22,653 nt of DNA from Clostridium_T sp040217795 (GTDB taxonomy: Bacteria; Bacillota; Clostridia; Clostridiales; Clostridiaceae), in NCBI GenBank assembly GCA_040217795.1, contig JBEHWK010000044.1:1-22653 (forward strand). The letters are read 5' to 3'. The notes under the pieces are model-generated. The model was not told the origin of the DNA. It ran no database searches and was given only the letters and a program-made list of their open reading frames with translations. Made by a program: the position numbers and the translations under genes. Shown piece by piece: positions 15,521 to 22,653 of the stretch. The number at the start of each line of letters is the position of its first letter. Position 1 is the first letter of the stretch.

Positions 15521-16186
15521 TTACTCACCATTCAGCATCTTTTTGAATTCCTCTCTGCTTTTATCTGCTACAACACTCAAAATCTCGTCACCAGGCAGTA
15601 ATATTGTCTTTCCGCTTGGAAGCAGAACCTTGTTTTCCCTGACAATTGTCATTATTACGCAGTCTTTGGGAAACTTTAATTCCTTTATTGGTTTATGCGC
15701 AGCAATTGAATTTTTTTCAATAATACTCCTTATTATAGATATTTCCCCTGCTGCAAGATTTAACACCGTAGTTATGTGGCTTAACCCTGTTTCTTCCTCC
15801 ATCAGTTTTGCAAGCATTCTGGCTCCGCTTACTGCGGCATCTACACCCATATCCCTTGTAAAAAGCCATTCATTTTTAGGATTATTTATCCTGGATATAA
15901 CCCTTGGAACTCCAAACTGAAACTTCGCAAGTTGACATACAATAAGGTTGTCTTCATCATGCCCAGTACACGCCACAACAGTCTGAGCTTCAAGTATTCC
16001 AGCTTTTTTCAGCACATCCGGGTTACTTCCGTCTCCAGGTATTATTATGGAGTTCTGCAAATCCCTTTCTATCTTTTCAATTTTTCCCCTCTCTATTTCT
16101 AGGAGTATCACTTTTTCATTCTTCTCTTCCATTAAACCAGCAAGGAAGGAACCCAGACGGCCTCCTCCGATAATCATAACAGCCAT
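15521..16186 (-). CDS. TrkA/RCK-domain K+ uptake regulatory protein (second)
   Basis: The 221-residue protein is a full TrkA-N plus TrkA-C (RCK) unit. The Rossmann loop IGGGRLGSFLAGLM (6-19) ends at an acidic residue (LLEIE) typical for NAD(H)/ATP binding. GDGSNPDVLKKAGILEA and ACTGHDEDNLIVCQLAK are family landmarks. The TrkA-C part starts near residue 137 and ends LLPGDEILSVVADKS. Such soluble proteins form rings on TrkH/KtrB-type channels and gate them by nucleotide or c-di-AMP; no channel gene lies in the window. The ATG at 16184-16186 is used because an in-frame stop lies just upstream; its ribosome binding site is weak (CAGG), and a strong AGGAGGT sits about 50 bases further upstream behind a hairpin. 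Confidence 0.9.
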   Translation of the reverse strand: MAVMIIGGGRLGSFLAGLMEEKNEKVILLEIERGKIEKIERDLQNSIIIPGDGSNPDVLKKAGILEAQTVVACTGHDEDNLIVCQLAKFQFGVPRVISRINNPKNEWLFTRDMGVDAAVSGARMLAKLMEEETGLSHITTVLNLAAGEISIIRSIIEKNSIAAHKPIKELKFPKDCVIMTIVRENKVLLPSGKTILLPGDEILSVVADKSREEFKKMLNGE

Positions 16187-16192
16187 ATCAAT

Positions 16193-16232
16193 GACCTGTA
16201 TTTCAGGAAACCTTTACGATCTTCTACAGGTC
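16193..16232 (-). promoter_or_regulatory. Hairpin in the leader of the second RCK gene
   Basis: GACCTGTA (16193-16200) and TACAGGTC (16225-16232) form a perfect 8-bp inverted repeat between a strong AGGAGGT (16243-16237) and the start codon at 16186. It overlaps the weak CAGG ribosome binding site, so it may control translation of the second RCK gene. Confidence 0.3.
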
Positions 16233-16256
16233 TTTCACCTCCTATTAAAGATTTTT

Positions 16257-16904
16257 CTAAATAATCATCATTTGCTTCATCTTTGTTTTTCCAAAAGGAG
16301 TTACAGCAATGAAAATTTTATCGCCCTTCAGGAATGAGGTGTCAGGCGTGGGAATCATAGCTGTTCCTTTCCTTACTATACTTACAACCTTCATTTCTGA
16401 AGGTATTGTGAAGCTTCTTACGGAATGTCCTTCCACCAAGGCAGATGCCTCAGTTTCTATAATTTCAACTTCACCATTCCCGAAGGTTGATACCCTGAAT
16501 AACTCCGGATGGCATATAAAGTCTTTCATACTGTTTGCTCCCCACAAGGTAGGAGAAGTGGTATTTATACCAAGCTTTTTATAAATCTCTGCACTGATGG
16601 GGTCATATACTCTGGCTATTATTATTGGAACCTTAAATCTTTTCTTTGCAATCAAAGCTGTAACAATATTAATATTATCTGAATCTGTTGTTGAAGCTAA
16701 AGCATCCGCAGTTTCCACACCGGCACTTATAAGTGTATTTCTGTCAAAGGAAATTCCTTCTATAAATTTCCCTTTAAAGAATGGTTTGAATTTATTCATT
16801 ACATTCCTGTCCTTGTCAATTACTGTTACATCATTTCCGTCACTGTCCAGCAAATGGGCCAACTGAAGCCCAAGCCTTCCGCAGCCCGCAACTATTATCT
16901 TCAT
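16257..16904 (-). CDS. TrkA/RCK-domain K+ uptake regulatory protein (first)
   Basis: This 215-residue protein is a second, divergent TrkA-N/TrkA-C unit. The nucleotide loop is AGCGRLGLQLAHLL (6-19), followed by VTVIDKD with the ribose-binding Asp. FDRNTLISAGVETADALAS and NINIVTALIAKK are typical of the RCK Rossmann half. A TrkA-C part follows from about residue 140 (VEIIETEA...) to FLKGDKIFIAVTP. AAAGGAG lies upstream of the ATG at 16902-16904. It sits 38 bases after the P-type ATPase gene and 70 bases before the second RCK gene, in one operon. Two different RCK proteins may form a mixed ring, as in split Ktr/Trk systems; that is inference. Confidence 0.9.
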   Translation of the reverse strand: MKIIVAGCGRLGLQLAHLLDSDGNDVTVIDKDRNVMNKFKPFFKGKFIEGISFDRNTLISAGVETADALASTTDSDNINIVTALIAKKRFKVPIIIARVYDPISAEIYKKLGINTTSPTLWGANSMKDFICHPELFRVSTFGNGEVEIIETEASALVEGHSVRSFTIPSEMKVVSIVRKGTAMIPTPDTSFLKGDKIFIAVTPFGKTKMKQMMII

Positions 16905-16942
16905 ATATTACAGACTCTCCTTTAAGAGCCTTCCACCTCCCT

Positions 16943-19702
16943 CTATCTTTTTGCAGCTTTTATTTTCCTTCGTATAGTCCACTTTCTTAATTCTTCAGCT
17001 CCGATTAAGACTGGTATAAAAACTACATAAAACAGCCAGTGCTTAAAAGAAAGGGGATAAGTACTAAAAATATTATGGAAGAAAGGTATATACATCAATG
17101 CTGCTGTCAAGACCAGCTCAAAAGCCACCCCTATATTAAGAAGCTTATTTGAGAATAAACCTACTCTGAACATTGATGCAACTTCGGTTCGGCATGCAAA
17201 CACATTTCCCACCTGTAAAATAACAATTCCAAGAAAACTCATAGTGGCAGCCTGTCTTGAAAGTGGATCATCAGGTGATAAAACCTGTCCCCAATGCCAG
17301 CCTCCGCTGTATAATACCCAGAAATATCCGGAAAGAACTGCAGCAGAGCTTATGAGTCCAAGCAAAACGTACCCTCTGAAAAATAGTGAAAAATTAAGAA
17401 GCTTTTCTTTTGCTGATTTAGGAGGCCTGTCCATAACTCCAGGCTCAGGCTTTTCCACTCCAAGGGCAAGAGCCGGAAGGGTTTCAGTTCCCAGATCTAT
17501 AGCAAGTATCTGCATTACAGTTATCGGAACCGGTATATTGAATAATGAGAACAAAACATAAGGAATTGCTTCAGGAGTTAGATGAGCAAATATATAGGTC
17601 ATAAACTTCCTTACATTATCGTAAACCGCTCTTCCTTCTTCTATGGCACTTACTATGCTGGCGAAATTATCGTCAGTCAGCACCATGGTTGCTACTTCCC
17701 TGGCAACATCCGTACCGGATTTCCCCATGGCTATACCTATATCTGCCCTTTTCAGAGCTGGGGTATCGTTTACACCATCGCCTGTAACAGCAACTATCTC
17801 CCCCATATCCTTAAGGGCAGATACTACTCTCATCTTGTTTTCAGGCGCAACCCTTGCAAATATAATCTCCCTGCTCTTCAGTTCGTTTTTCAATTCCTCA
17901 TCAGATATTTCATCAAGCTCGTTACCTGTTATTATTCTTGGGTGAGGATATTTTACTATCCCTATCCTTCTGGCTATGGATTCTGCTGTAAGTCCATAAT
18001 CACCTGTAATCATAATTATTTTTATTCCAGCCTTATGGGCACTCTTTACAGCTGCTTCCACTTCAGGCCTTGGCGGGTCCATCATGGCTGTCAGACCTAC
18101 AAAAACAAGATCATTTTCAGTATTTTCTATTGTATACTCCTGAATCTCTCCCTGAGATTTCTTATAGGCCATTGCCAATACCCTGAGACCATCCTGGGCG
18201 AATTTATCATTCTGCTCTACTATTTTTTGTATATCTTCCTCTTGCAGTTTTCTGACTCTGTAATCAGGATCAAAAATAGAGCTGCAGACTGATAAAACCT
18301 CCTTTGGTGCTCCCTTTACATATATCAGAGTGCCACCTGATATATCATGAATCGTGGTCATTCTTTTTCTTCTGGAGTCAAAAGGAAGCTGATAAACCAA
18401 TGAATATTCCTCTAGACAGCTTTCCTTGGTAAATCCAGCCTTTTCCCCGAGTACAACAAGAGCCCCTTCTGTAGGATCACCAATTATACCCCAGGATTTA
18501 TTTGTATCATCAGGCCTTACTATTCTGCTGTTATTGCACAAAAGTCCAATCTTTAAAAGAAGTGACAATTCCTTTGGAAGGTTTTCCTTATTTAGTTTTT
18601 CTTTTTCCCTGAAGAAATCTCCCTTTGGCTCATAGCCTACCCCCTTCACTTCATATAAGCAGACAGGTGTCCATATTTCTCTTACTGTCATTTCATTCTG
18701 GGTCAAGGTCCCGGTTTTATCTGTGCATATTACTGTAGCTCCGCCCAAAGTCTCAACACTTGAAAGCTTTTTTACCAAAGCATGTCTCTTTGCCATTCTC
18801 TGGACACTCATTGCAAGAGCCAAGGTTACTGTAGGAAGAAGTCCTTCAGGTACATTTGCTGTAATTATACCTATTGCAAACATAAAGGTATCCATAAGGG
18901 ATCTTCCCATCAGCAAACCTAAAAGAAAGAAAATCACTCCCATTACAAGTGAAAGATAAGCTATGAACCTTGCTACCCTTGCCAGTTGTTTCTGCAGAGG
19001 ACTTTGTTCCTGCTTTATATTTTGTGTCAGGGATGCTATCTTACCAAACTGGGTATTCATACCAGTTGAGTACACAATAGCCGTGCATGACCCTGATGCA
19101 ACACTGGTGCCCATAAATACAATATTAGGCGCCTGAAGCAAAGTTACATCTTTTTCTGAAACAACTTCGGAGCTTCTTCTTACCGGTTCTGATTCACCTG
19201 TAAGTGCCGCATTGATTGTCCTCATTTCAAAGGCCTCAATAATCCTTGCATCAGCAGATACATAATCCCCTTCTTCCAGAGAGATAATATCACCCGGAAC
19301 CAGTTCCCTTGCAAGCATTTGAACCATCCTGCCGCTCCTGATTACCTTTACATACTGCGGCAGCATCTTTTTAAGGCTTTCAGTAGCCTGCTCAGCTTTA
19401 AATTCCTGCCAGAAACTGAACATAGCATTTATAAGGATTACCAGTATTATTGCCCATCCCAGCTGCATCATCCCTCCTACGAAAGATAATGCTGCTGCAA
19501 CCCAAAGAAGTATTGCCAGAAGATTGGTGAAATTAGATAAGAATCTTGCTAACAGTGATGATTTTTTTACCTCTTTTATTTCATTATAACCATATTTCTC
19601 AACTCTCGATTTTGCCTCATCCTCTGTAAGTCCTTTGTTGGAAGTATTTAATTCTTTAAAAACTTCATCCTCCGTGAGCCTGAAAATATTTTCTGTCTTC
19701 AC
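16943..19702 (-). CDS. P-type cation ATPase, Na,K-ATPase-like transport sites
   Basis: The 919-residue membrane pump has the complete P2 plan. The cation-ATPase N-terminal domain spans 1-75 (FRLTEDEVFKELNTS). The A-domain TGES is at 168-171, the phosphorylated D328 is in DKTGT (328-332), the nucleotide domain has KGAP near 463, and the hinge is GDGVNDTPAL (641-650). About ten membrane segments are visible. The transport sites resemble animal Na,K-ATPase more than SERCA: M4 reads TANVPEGLLPTVTLAL (281-296), and M6 reads AIDLGTETLPAL (734-745) with D736 and E740. No beta subunit is present. The start is GTG at 19700-19702; an in-frame TAA lies six codons upstream. The likely SD (CAGG) is in a small hairpin (19709-19727). 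It heads an operon with two RCK proteins, which points to K+/Na+ handling; the ion is not proven. Confidence 0.92.
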   Translation of the reverse strand: MKTENIFRLTEDEVFKELNTSNKGLTEDEAKSRVEKYGYNEIKEVKKSSLLARFLSNFTNLLAILLWVAAALSFVGGMMQLGWAIILVILINAMFSFWQEFKAEQATESLKKMLPQYVKVIRSGRMVQMLARELVPGDIISLEEGDYVSADARIIEAFEMRTINAALTGESEPVRRSSEVVSEKDVTLLQAPNIVFMGTSVASGSCTAIVYSTGMNTQFGKIASLTQNIKQEQSPLQKQLARVARFIAYLSLVMGVIFFLLGLLMGRSLMDTFMFAIGIITANVPEGLLPTVTLALAMSVQRMAKRHALVKKLSSVETLGGATVICTDKTGTLTQNEMTVREIWTPVCLYEVKGVGYEPKGDFFREKEKLNKENLPKELSLLLKIGLLCNNSRIVRPDDTNKSWGIIGDPTEGALVVLGEKAGFTKESCLEEYSLVYQLPFDSRRKRMTTIHDISGGTLIYVKGAPKEVLSVCSSIFDPDYRVRKLQEEDIQKIVEQNDKFAQDGLRVLAMAYKKSQGEIQEYTIENTENDLVFVGLTAMMDPPRPEVEAAVKSAHKAGIKIIMITGDYGLTAESIARRIGIVKYPHPRIITGNELDEISDEELKNELKSREIIFARVAPENKMRVVSALKDMGEIVAVTGDGVNDTPALKRADIGIAMGKSGTDVAREVATMVLTDDNFASIVSAIEEGRAVYDNVRKFMTYIFAHLTPEAIPYVLFSLFNIPVPITVMQILAIDLGTETLPALALGVEKPEPGVMDRPPKSAKEKLLNFSLFFRGYVLLGLISSAAVLSGYFWVLYSGGWHWGQVLSPDDPLSRQAATMSFLGIVILQVGNVFACRTEVASMFRVGLFSNKLLNIGVAFELVLTAALMYIPFFHNIFSTYPLSFKHWLFYVVFIPVLIGAEELRKWTIRRKIKAAKR

Positions 19703-19836
19703 TTCTACAACCTGTTATTGGCAGGTTTCCACCCCCTTAAAAGTATATTCTGTAAACAATTACTTATTAATTTTTATTATACTCTTCTTGTATGTAAATA
19801 GAAGTGCTTTTGTAAATAATTTGAAAATGCTTTCCC

Positions 19837-19880
19837 CTTGATTTTGGATTTTTGTTTAAGGCTCATTTACGATGATATTA
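19837..19880 (+). repeat. 44-bp intergenic repeat, copy B
   Basis: Matches 9673-9716 at 35 of 44 positions in the same orientation, with blocks CTTGATTTTGG, TTTAAG, TCATTTACGA and ATATTA conserved. It lies about 135 bases upstream of the pump start on the opposite strand. Confidence 0.45.
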
Positions 19881-20267
19881 ATTAAGATGGTATTAGTCTG
19901 GTAACCATTCCTCCAAGTGATTCTCCATTATTATATCCATAGAAAGTTTTTGTTCCATTTAACATCCTAATTATAAAATTTCTACATAAATTTAGCAGGT
20001 GTCAGGTGAATATCACTCTAATGGTATTATGACTCTCTATTGGTCAGCATATCACAGAGACCTCATTTTATTTCTTAATAAAGACACCATTCCAGATTGC
20101 ACAGTTGAAACAATCGCAAAATTGCACAATATAACATATATATTGTAGCTTTGACTATGGCAGTATCAAAATGCGTTGAAGATACTTATCCCAACCGCCT
20201 AATGTAAAACACCTGGATAGGATAAGCGGGGAAGATCCCTTCTTCAGGGAGGTTTATATAATTTGTA

Positions 20268-20287
20268 TGTCAACTACATAATTGACA
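20268..20287 (+). promoter_or_regulatory. Operator-like inverted repeat upstream of the SPFH gene
   Basis: TGTCAA (20268-20273) and TTGACA (20282-20287) are perfect inverted repeats eight bases apart. The right half is a consensus -35 hexamer, but no good -10 box follows at 16-18 bases. It could be a repressor site over a weak promoter for the SPFH/NAD-kinase-like operon. Confidence 0.3.
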
Positions 20288-20404
20288 TTTATAACCACCC
20301 GTCGTACCATTATTTCATACAGATTTTACAGCAAGCAAAGTCGATAAAGAAACCAGTTTCGGATTCATTAGAAAGAGCAGATATAATTAAAGGAGGAACA
20401 AACT

Positions 20405-21421
20405 ATGTTCGGTTTAAGATTTATTAAGTTTCAGCCAAGTGAATATGTCTTAAAATACAGGAATGGCAAAATAGTCAAGGAAGGTGCAGGACTATCATTT
20501 TATTACTATGCCCCTACTACTTCCATTGTAGTTGTACCTGTAGGAAGTGTGGATGCACCTTTTATTTTTGAAGAAGTTACTTCAGACTTCCAGACTGTAA
20601 CTGTTCAGGGTCAGATTACATTCAGGATAGTTGATCAAAAGAAGATTGCAGGGCTTCTCAATTATGCCCTTAATATGAAGGGAAACGGGTATGCCTCTGA
20701 TGATCCCCAAAAACTGCCTCAAAGGGTTATAAACATAGTAAAAGTGCTGACAAAGAAAACTCTTGAAGGGTTGCAGCTAAAGGATGCAATTAAATCCAGC
20801 GAGGTTCTGGCACAGGGAATATTGAATGAAATCAGGGATAATAGAGAGATAAACCTGCTTGGAATTGAAATATTAGGCCTTTCAATACTTGCTATACTCC
20901 CAAATAAGGAAACTGCCAGGGCTCTGGAAGCACAAGCGAGAGAACAGATTCTCAGAAAAGCTGATGAGGCTATTTATGAAAGACGAAATGCGAGTATAGA
21001 GCAGGAAAGACGTGTAAAAGAAAATGAGTTCAATACAGAAATTGCAGTTGAAAATAAGAAAAAACAGGTAAGAGAAACTCAATTAGAGGCAGAAAGAGCT
21101 GTTCAGCAGAAGAAAAATCAACTTAATGAGGAACAAATAAATTTTGAAACTACTCTTGAAGAGAAGCGAAAAGACCTTATTGAACTTACAGTGCAGAATT
21201 CAAAAGCGGAAGCTGATGCAAAAGCTTATGAATTATCTGCAGTTATGAAGGCTTTAGAAGGAATAGATTCAAATGTAATACAATCACTTGCAAGCATAGG
21301 AATGCAACCAAGCAAGCTTATAGCAATAGCTTTCCAGGAATTAGCCGGAAAAGCGGGAAAGATAGGTCAGCTTAACATATCACCTGATTTACTGCAGGAA
21401 TTAATGAAGGAATCAAAATAA
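20405..21421 (+). CDS. SPFH (stomatin/flotillin/prohibitin-like) domain protein
   Basis: SPFH proteins assemble into large rings or scaffolds, often at membranes, and are linked to protein quality control and membrane organisation. The 338-residue protein has an SPFH domain at about 8-180 (YVLKYRNGKIVKEG, FTSDFQ-like VTSDFQTVTVQGQITFRI at 58-75, NLLGIEILGLSILAI at 154-168). A long charged coiled coil follows at about 170-270 (EAQAREQILRKADEAIYERR). A flotillin-like C-terminal part has SVMKALEGIDSNVIQSLASIGMQPSKLIAIAF. No transmembrane segment or signal peptide is seen, so it is probably soluble or peripheral. AAAGGAGG lies 9 bases before the ATG. Its stop codon is two bases from the start of the NAD-kinase-like gene, so the two are co-translated and probably act together. 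Confidence 0.92.
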   Translation: MFGLRFIKFQPSEYVLKYRNGKIVKEGAGLSFYYYAPTTSIVVVPVGSVDAPFIFEEVTSDFQTVTVQGQITFRIVDQKKIAGLLNYALNMKGNGYASDDPQKLPQRVINIVKVLTKKTLEGLQLKDAIKSSEVLAQGILNEIRDNREINLLGIEILGLSILAILPNKETARALEAQAREQILRKADEAIYERRNASIEQERRVKENEFNTEIAVENKKKQVRETQLEAERAVQQKKNQLNEEQINFETTLEEKRKDLIELTVQNSKAEADAKAYELSAVMKALEGIDSNVIQSLASIGMQPSKLIAIAFQELAGKAGKIGQLNISPDLLQELMKESK

Positions 21422-21423
21422 TT

Positions 21424-22362
21424 ATGGAAAGATTAACTGAGAATAAGATAGTATTGGTAAAAAGGAAAACACGGCTTGAAGATTTGATTTCCAGGTATAA
21501 CACCATAGCTCAGGCTAAGTTCTACATTGAACACATGGGCAGTGATTTATCAGATTATATTTCTGAAGATGAACAGTATAAGAAGGCTATATTCGAAGCT
21601 CATAACCAGTTGGAGAAACTAGGGAAAGTTCAGGTTGTTGACAGGGAATATGTGCCCAATTTCATATTTGGCGATAATGATATTGTGGTGGTTGTAGGCC
21701 AGGATGGACTTGTAGCAAATACTATGAAGTATCTTTCAAACCAGCTGCTGATTGGCGTGAATCCGGACCCTTCCAGATGGGATGGTGTGCTGCTTCCATT
21801 TGTGGTTTCTGATTTGAGGCTGGTAGTCCAGGATGTTTTTAAGATGAGGAGACAGTTTAAAGAGGTTTCCATGGCAAAGGCAGTCTTAAATGATGGTCAG
21901 GCTATTTACGCTGTTAATGACCTGTTTGTCGGACAAAAGACGCATGTGTCTTCAAGGTATCATATCCAGTTGGGAGGCCGGCATGAATACCAGTCTTCAA
22001 GCGGAGTTATTGTGTCAACAGGACTTGGTTCAACCGGATGGTTAAAAAGTGTTCTGACAGGAGCGGCTAACATTGTAAACGGAATTTCAGATAAGAAAAT
22101 TATGGTGCAGCAGGAAAGAAGGCTTGAATGGAATATTGATTATCTGTATTTCTCTGTACGTGAGCCTTTTCCAAGCAGAACCTCAAAGGCAGATATTGTT
22201 TTTGGAAAGGTAACTAAAGGGTGTCCTCTTAAGATATTATCGCAAATGCCAGAAAACGGTGTAATATTCAGTGATGGTATTGAAAGTGACTACCTCCAGT
22301 TTAACTCTGGTATAGAAGCAACAATTACAGTTGCGGAAAAGAAAGGACATTTAGTGGTTTGA
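21424..22362 (+). CDS. Divergent NAD-kinase-like protein
   Basis: The 312-residue protein has the two-domain plan of NAD/diacylglycerol kinases but with altered motifs. The phosphate-loop motif GGDGT is GQDGL (92-96). The NE motif is ND (165-166). The strand SSGVIVSTGLGSTGW (192-206) replaces the usual GDGvivsTPTGSTAY. A late FSDGIE (282-287) fits the C-terminal Asp-Gly. The first 75 residues (YNTIAQAKFYIEHMGSDLSDYISEDE...) are an extension seen in SPFH-linked members. The altered ATP/NAD motifs make ordinary NAD kinase activity doubtful; it may bind rather than phosphorylate a nucleotide. It follows the SPFH gene with a 2-base gap and AAGGA inside that gene's end. The stop lies at the border of an IS200/IS605 right end, so the last residues could be altered. 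Confidence 0.82.
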   Translation: MERLTENKIVLVKRKTRLEDLISRYNTIAQAKFYIEHMGSDLSDYISEDEQYKKAIFEAHNQLEKLGKVQVVDREYVPNFIFGDNDIVVVVGQDGLVANTMKYLSNQLLIGVNPDPSRWDGVLLPFVVSDLRLVVQDVFKMRRQFKEVSMAKAVLNDGQAIYAVNDLFVGQKTHVSSRYHIQLGGRHEYQSSSGVIVSTGLGSTGWLKSVLTGAANIVNGISDKKIMVQQERRLEWNIDYLYFSVREPFPSRTSKADIVFGKVTKGCPLKILSQMPENGVIFSDGIESDYLQFNSGIEATITVAEKKGHLVV

Positions 22363-22560
22363 GTGAACTACCCACCACTTAAGAAGTGTGGGCTTCCTGT
22401 TTCCACGAGTTCGTAACCTACACTCTCCACAGGCGTAACTTCGGGAAGTCCCTTCCCTAGATGCCGACAACATCGGTATCTTTTGTACATTAGATATTTT
22501 ACGCATGGAAGGATAACAAACTCATCGCTTGGTTTTCGCATTCAGAATTTGACGGTTTCT
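22363..22560 (-). ncRNA. Probable omega-RNA (reRNA) region at the tnpB 3' end
   Basis: In IS605-family elements the guide RNA of TnpB overlaps the tnpB 3' end and ends at the right border. On the minus strand this stretch holds hairpins CCGA/TCGG (22464-22476), GGGAAG/CTTCCC (22443-22457) and the terminal border hairpin (22371-22392). The guide would be read from DNA just beyond the border, that is from the end of the NAD-kinase-like gene. The 5' limit is a guess. Confidence 0.45.
22368..22541 (-). pseudogene. tnpB: Degenerate 3' end of IS200/IS605 tnpB
   Basis: The 57-codon open stretch ends with TAG at 22368-22370 and contains CCRHLGKGLPEVTPVE then YELVETGSP, the typical C-terminal tail of TnpB (OrfB), an RNA-guided nuclease of IS605-family transposons. 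In-frame stops at 22542-22544 and further upstream (near 22600 and 22648) interrupt the frame, and the zinc-finger and RuvC parts are not seen in the window. The protein is probably dead; the tail region may persist because it also encodes the guide RNA scaffold. Confidence 0.65.
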
Positions 22561-22653
22561 CCATGCAACCTCATATATCTAGTTATCAAAGACCTACATT
22601 ACTCAATTATACAAGATGTGTAGGTATTCCTCAAGGGGGCAACAATTCATCCC

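Larger units (their letters stand above)
19703..20404. other. 702-base stretch without a firm gene
   Basis: This holds the leader of the pump gene (with a minus-strand TATAAT at 19781-19776 but no good -35 box), copy B of the 44-bp repeat, two short open frames that look like coding debris (19999-20148 on +, GTG start, 49 codons, and about 19890-20007 on -), and an inverted pair CTTATCC/GGATAAG (20185-20191, 20220-20226). Neither open frame has a ribosome binding site. The SPFH gene's leader occupies the last 130 bases. Confidence 0.5.
22363..22653 (-). mobile_element. Right end of an IS200/IS605-type element (rest beyond the window)
   Basis: Directly after the NAD-kinase-like stop, an imperfect hairpin appears (CCCACCACTTAAGAAGTGTGGG minus one bulge, 22371-22392). 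On the minus strand it is followed by TAGTTCAC, matching the layout of ISDra2-type right ends, which finish with a hairpin then GTTCAA. Upstream on the minus strand lie further hairpins and a tnpB 3' end. The left end and most of the element are outside the window. Confidence 0.65.

Noticed and set aside
17582..18292. A 236-codon plus-strand open frame opposite the P-type ATPase gene
   Set aside because: It is the antisense shadow of a well-conserved pump domain, has no ribosome binding site, and its translation resembles no family.

Overview
The window is AT-rich DNA with AAAGGAGG-type ribosome binding sites, many intrinsic terminators and a clostridial gene repertoire: MASE3-like sensor kinases, MscL, a 6S RNA with a sigma-A-type promoter, and SBBP-repeat proteins. 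It fits a low-GC Firmicute of class Clostridia; the species cannot be told from this alone. No rRNA, tRNA or CRISPR array was seen.

Layout. 1-392: tail of a histidine kinase. 435-4377 (-): two overlapping membrane sensor kinases with no response regulator beside them. 4500-4889 (+): mscL. 4929-5855 (-): a TPR protein, preceded by a 6S RNA gene (about 5893-6121, -) with a good promoter. 6223-7845 (-): a three-gene operon, GNAT acetyltransferase, an ArsC/Spx-like protein without its cysteine, and a NudC-like NADH pyrophosphatase. 7967-8176 (-): a small unknown gene. 8406-9581 (+): a GH8 glycosidase without signal peptide. 9848-11053 (+): a Staygreen (Mg-dechelatase family) domain fused to a VCBS/FG-GAP-like domain. 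11198-11338 (-): a 46-residue proline-rich peptide. 11529-13148 (-): a secreted GH20 hexosaminidase. 13149-13652: a non-coding stretch with a 219-bp inverted-repeat element. 13653-15206 (-): an SBBP-repeat gene cut by one in-frame TAA. 15521-19702 (-): a Na,K-ATPase-like P-type pump followed by two TrkA/RCK proteins. 19703-20404: a long non-coding stretch with possible gene debris. 20405-22362 (+): an SPFH-domain protein and a divergent NAD-kinase-like protein, two bases apart. 22363-22653: the right end of an IS200/IS605-type element with a degenerate tnpB 3' end and a probable omega-RNA.

Working together: the pump and its two RCK proteins look like one ion-homeostasis operon, and MscL is a separate osmotic safety valve. 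GH8 and GH20 both act on beta-linked sugars, but only GH20 carries an export signal. The least familiar items are the Staygreen fusion, the SPFH/NAD-kinase-like pair beside an IS remnant, the proline-rich small gene, and a 35-bp motif present three times around 13.2-15.5 kb.
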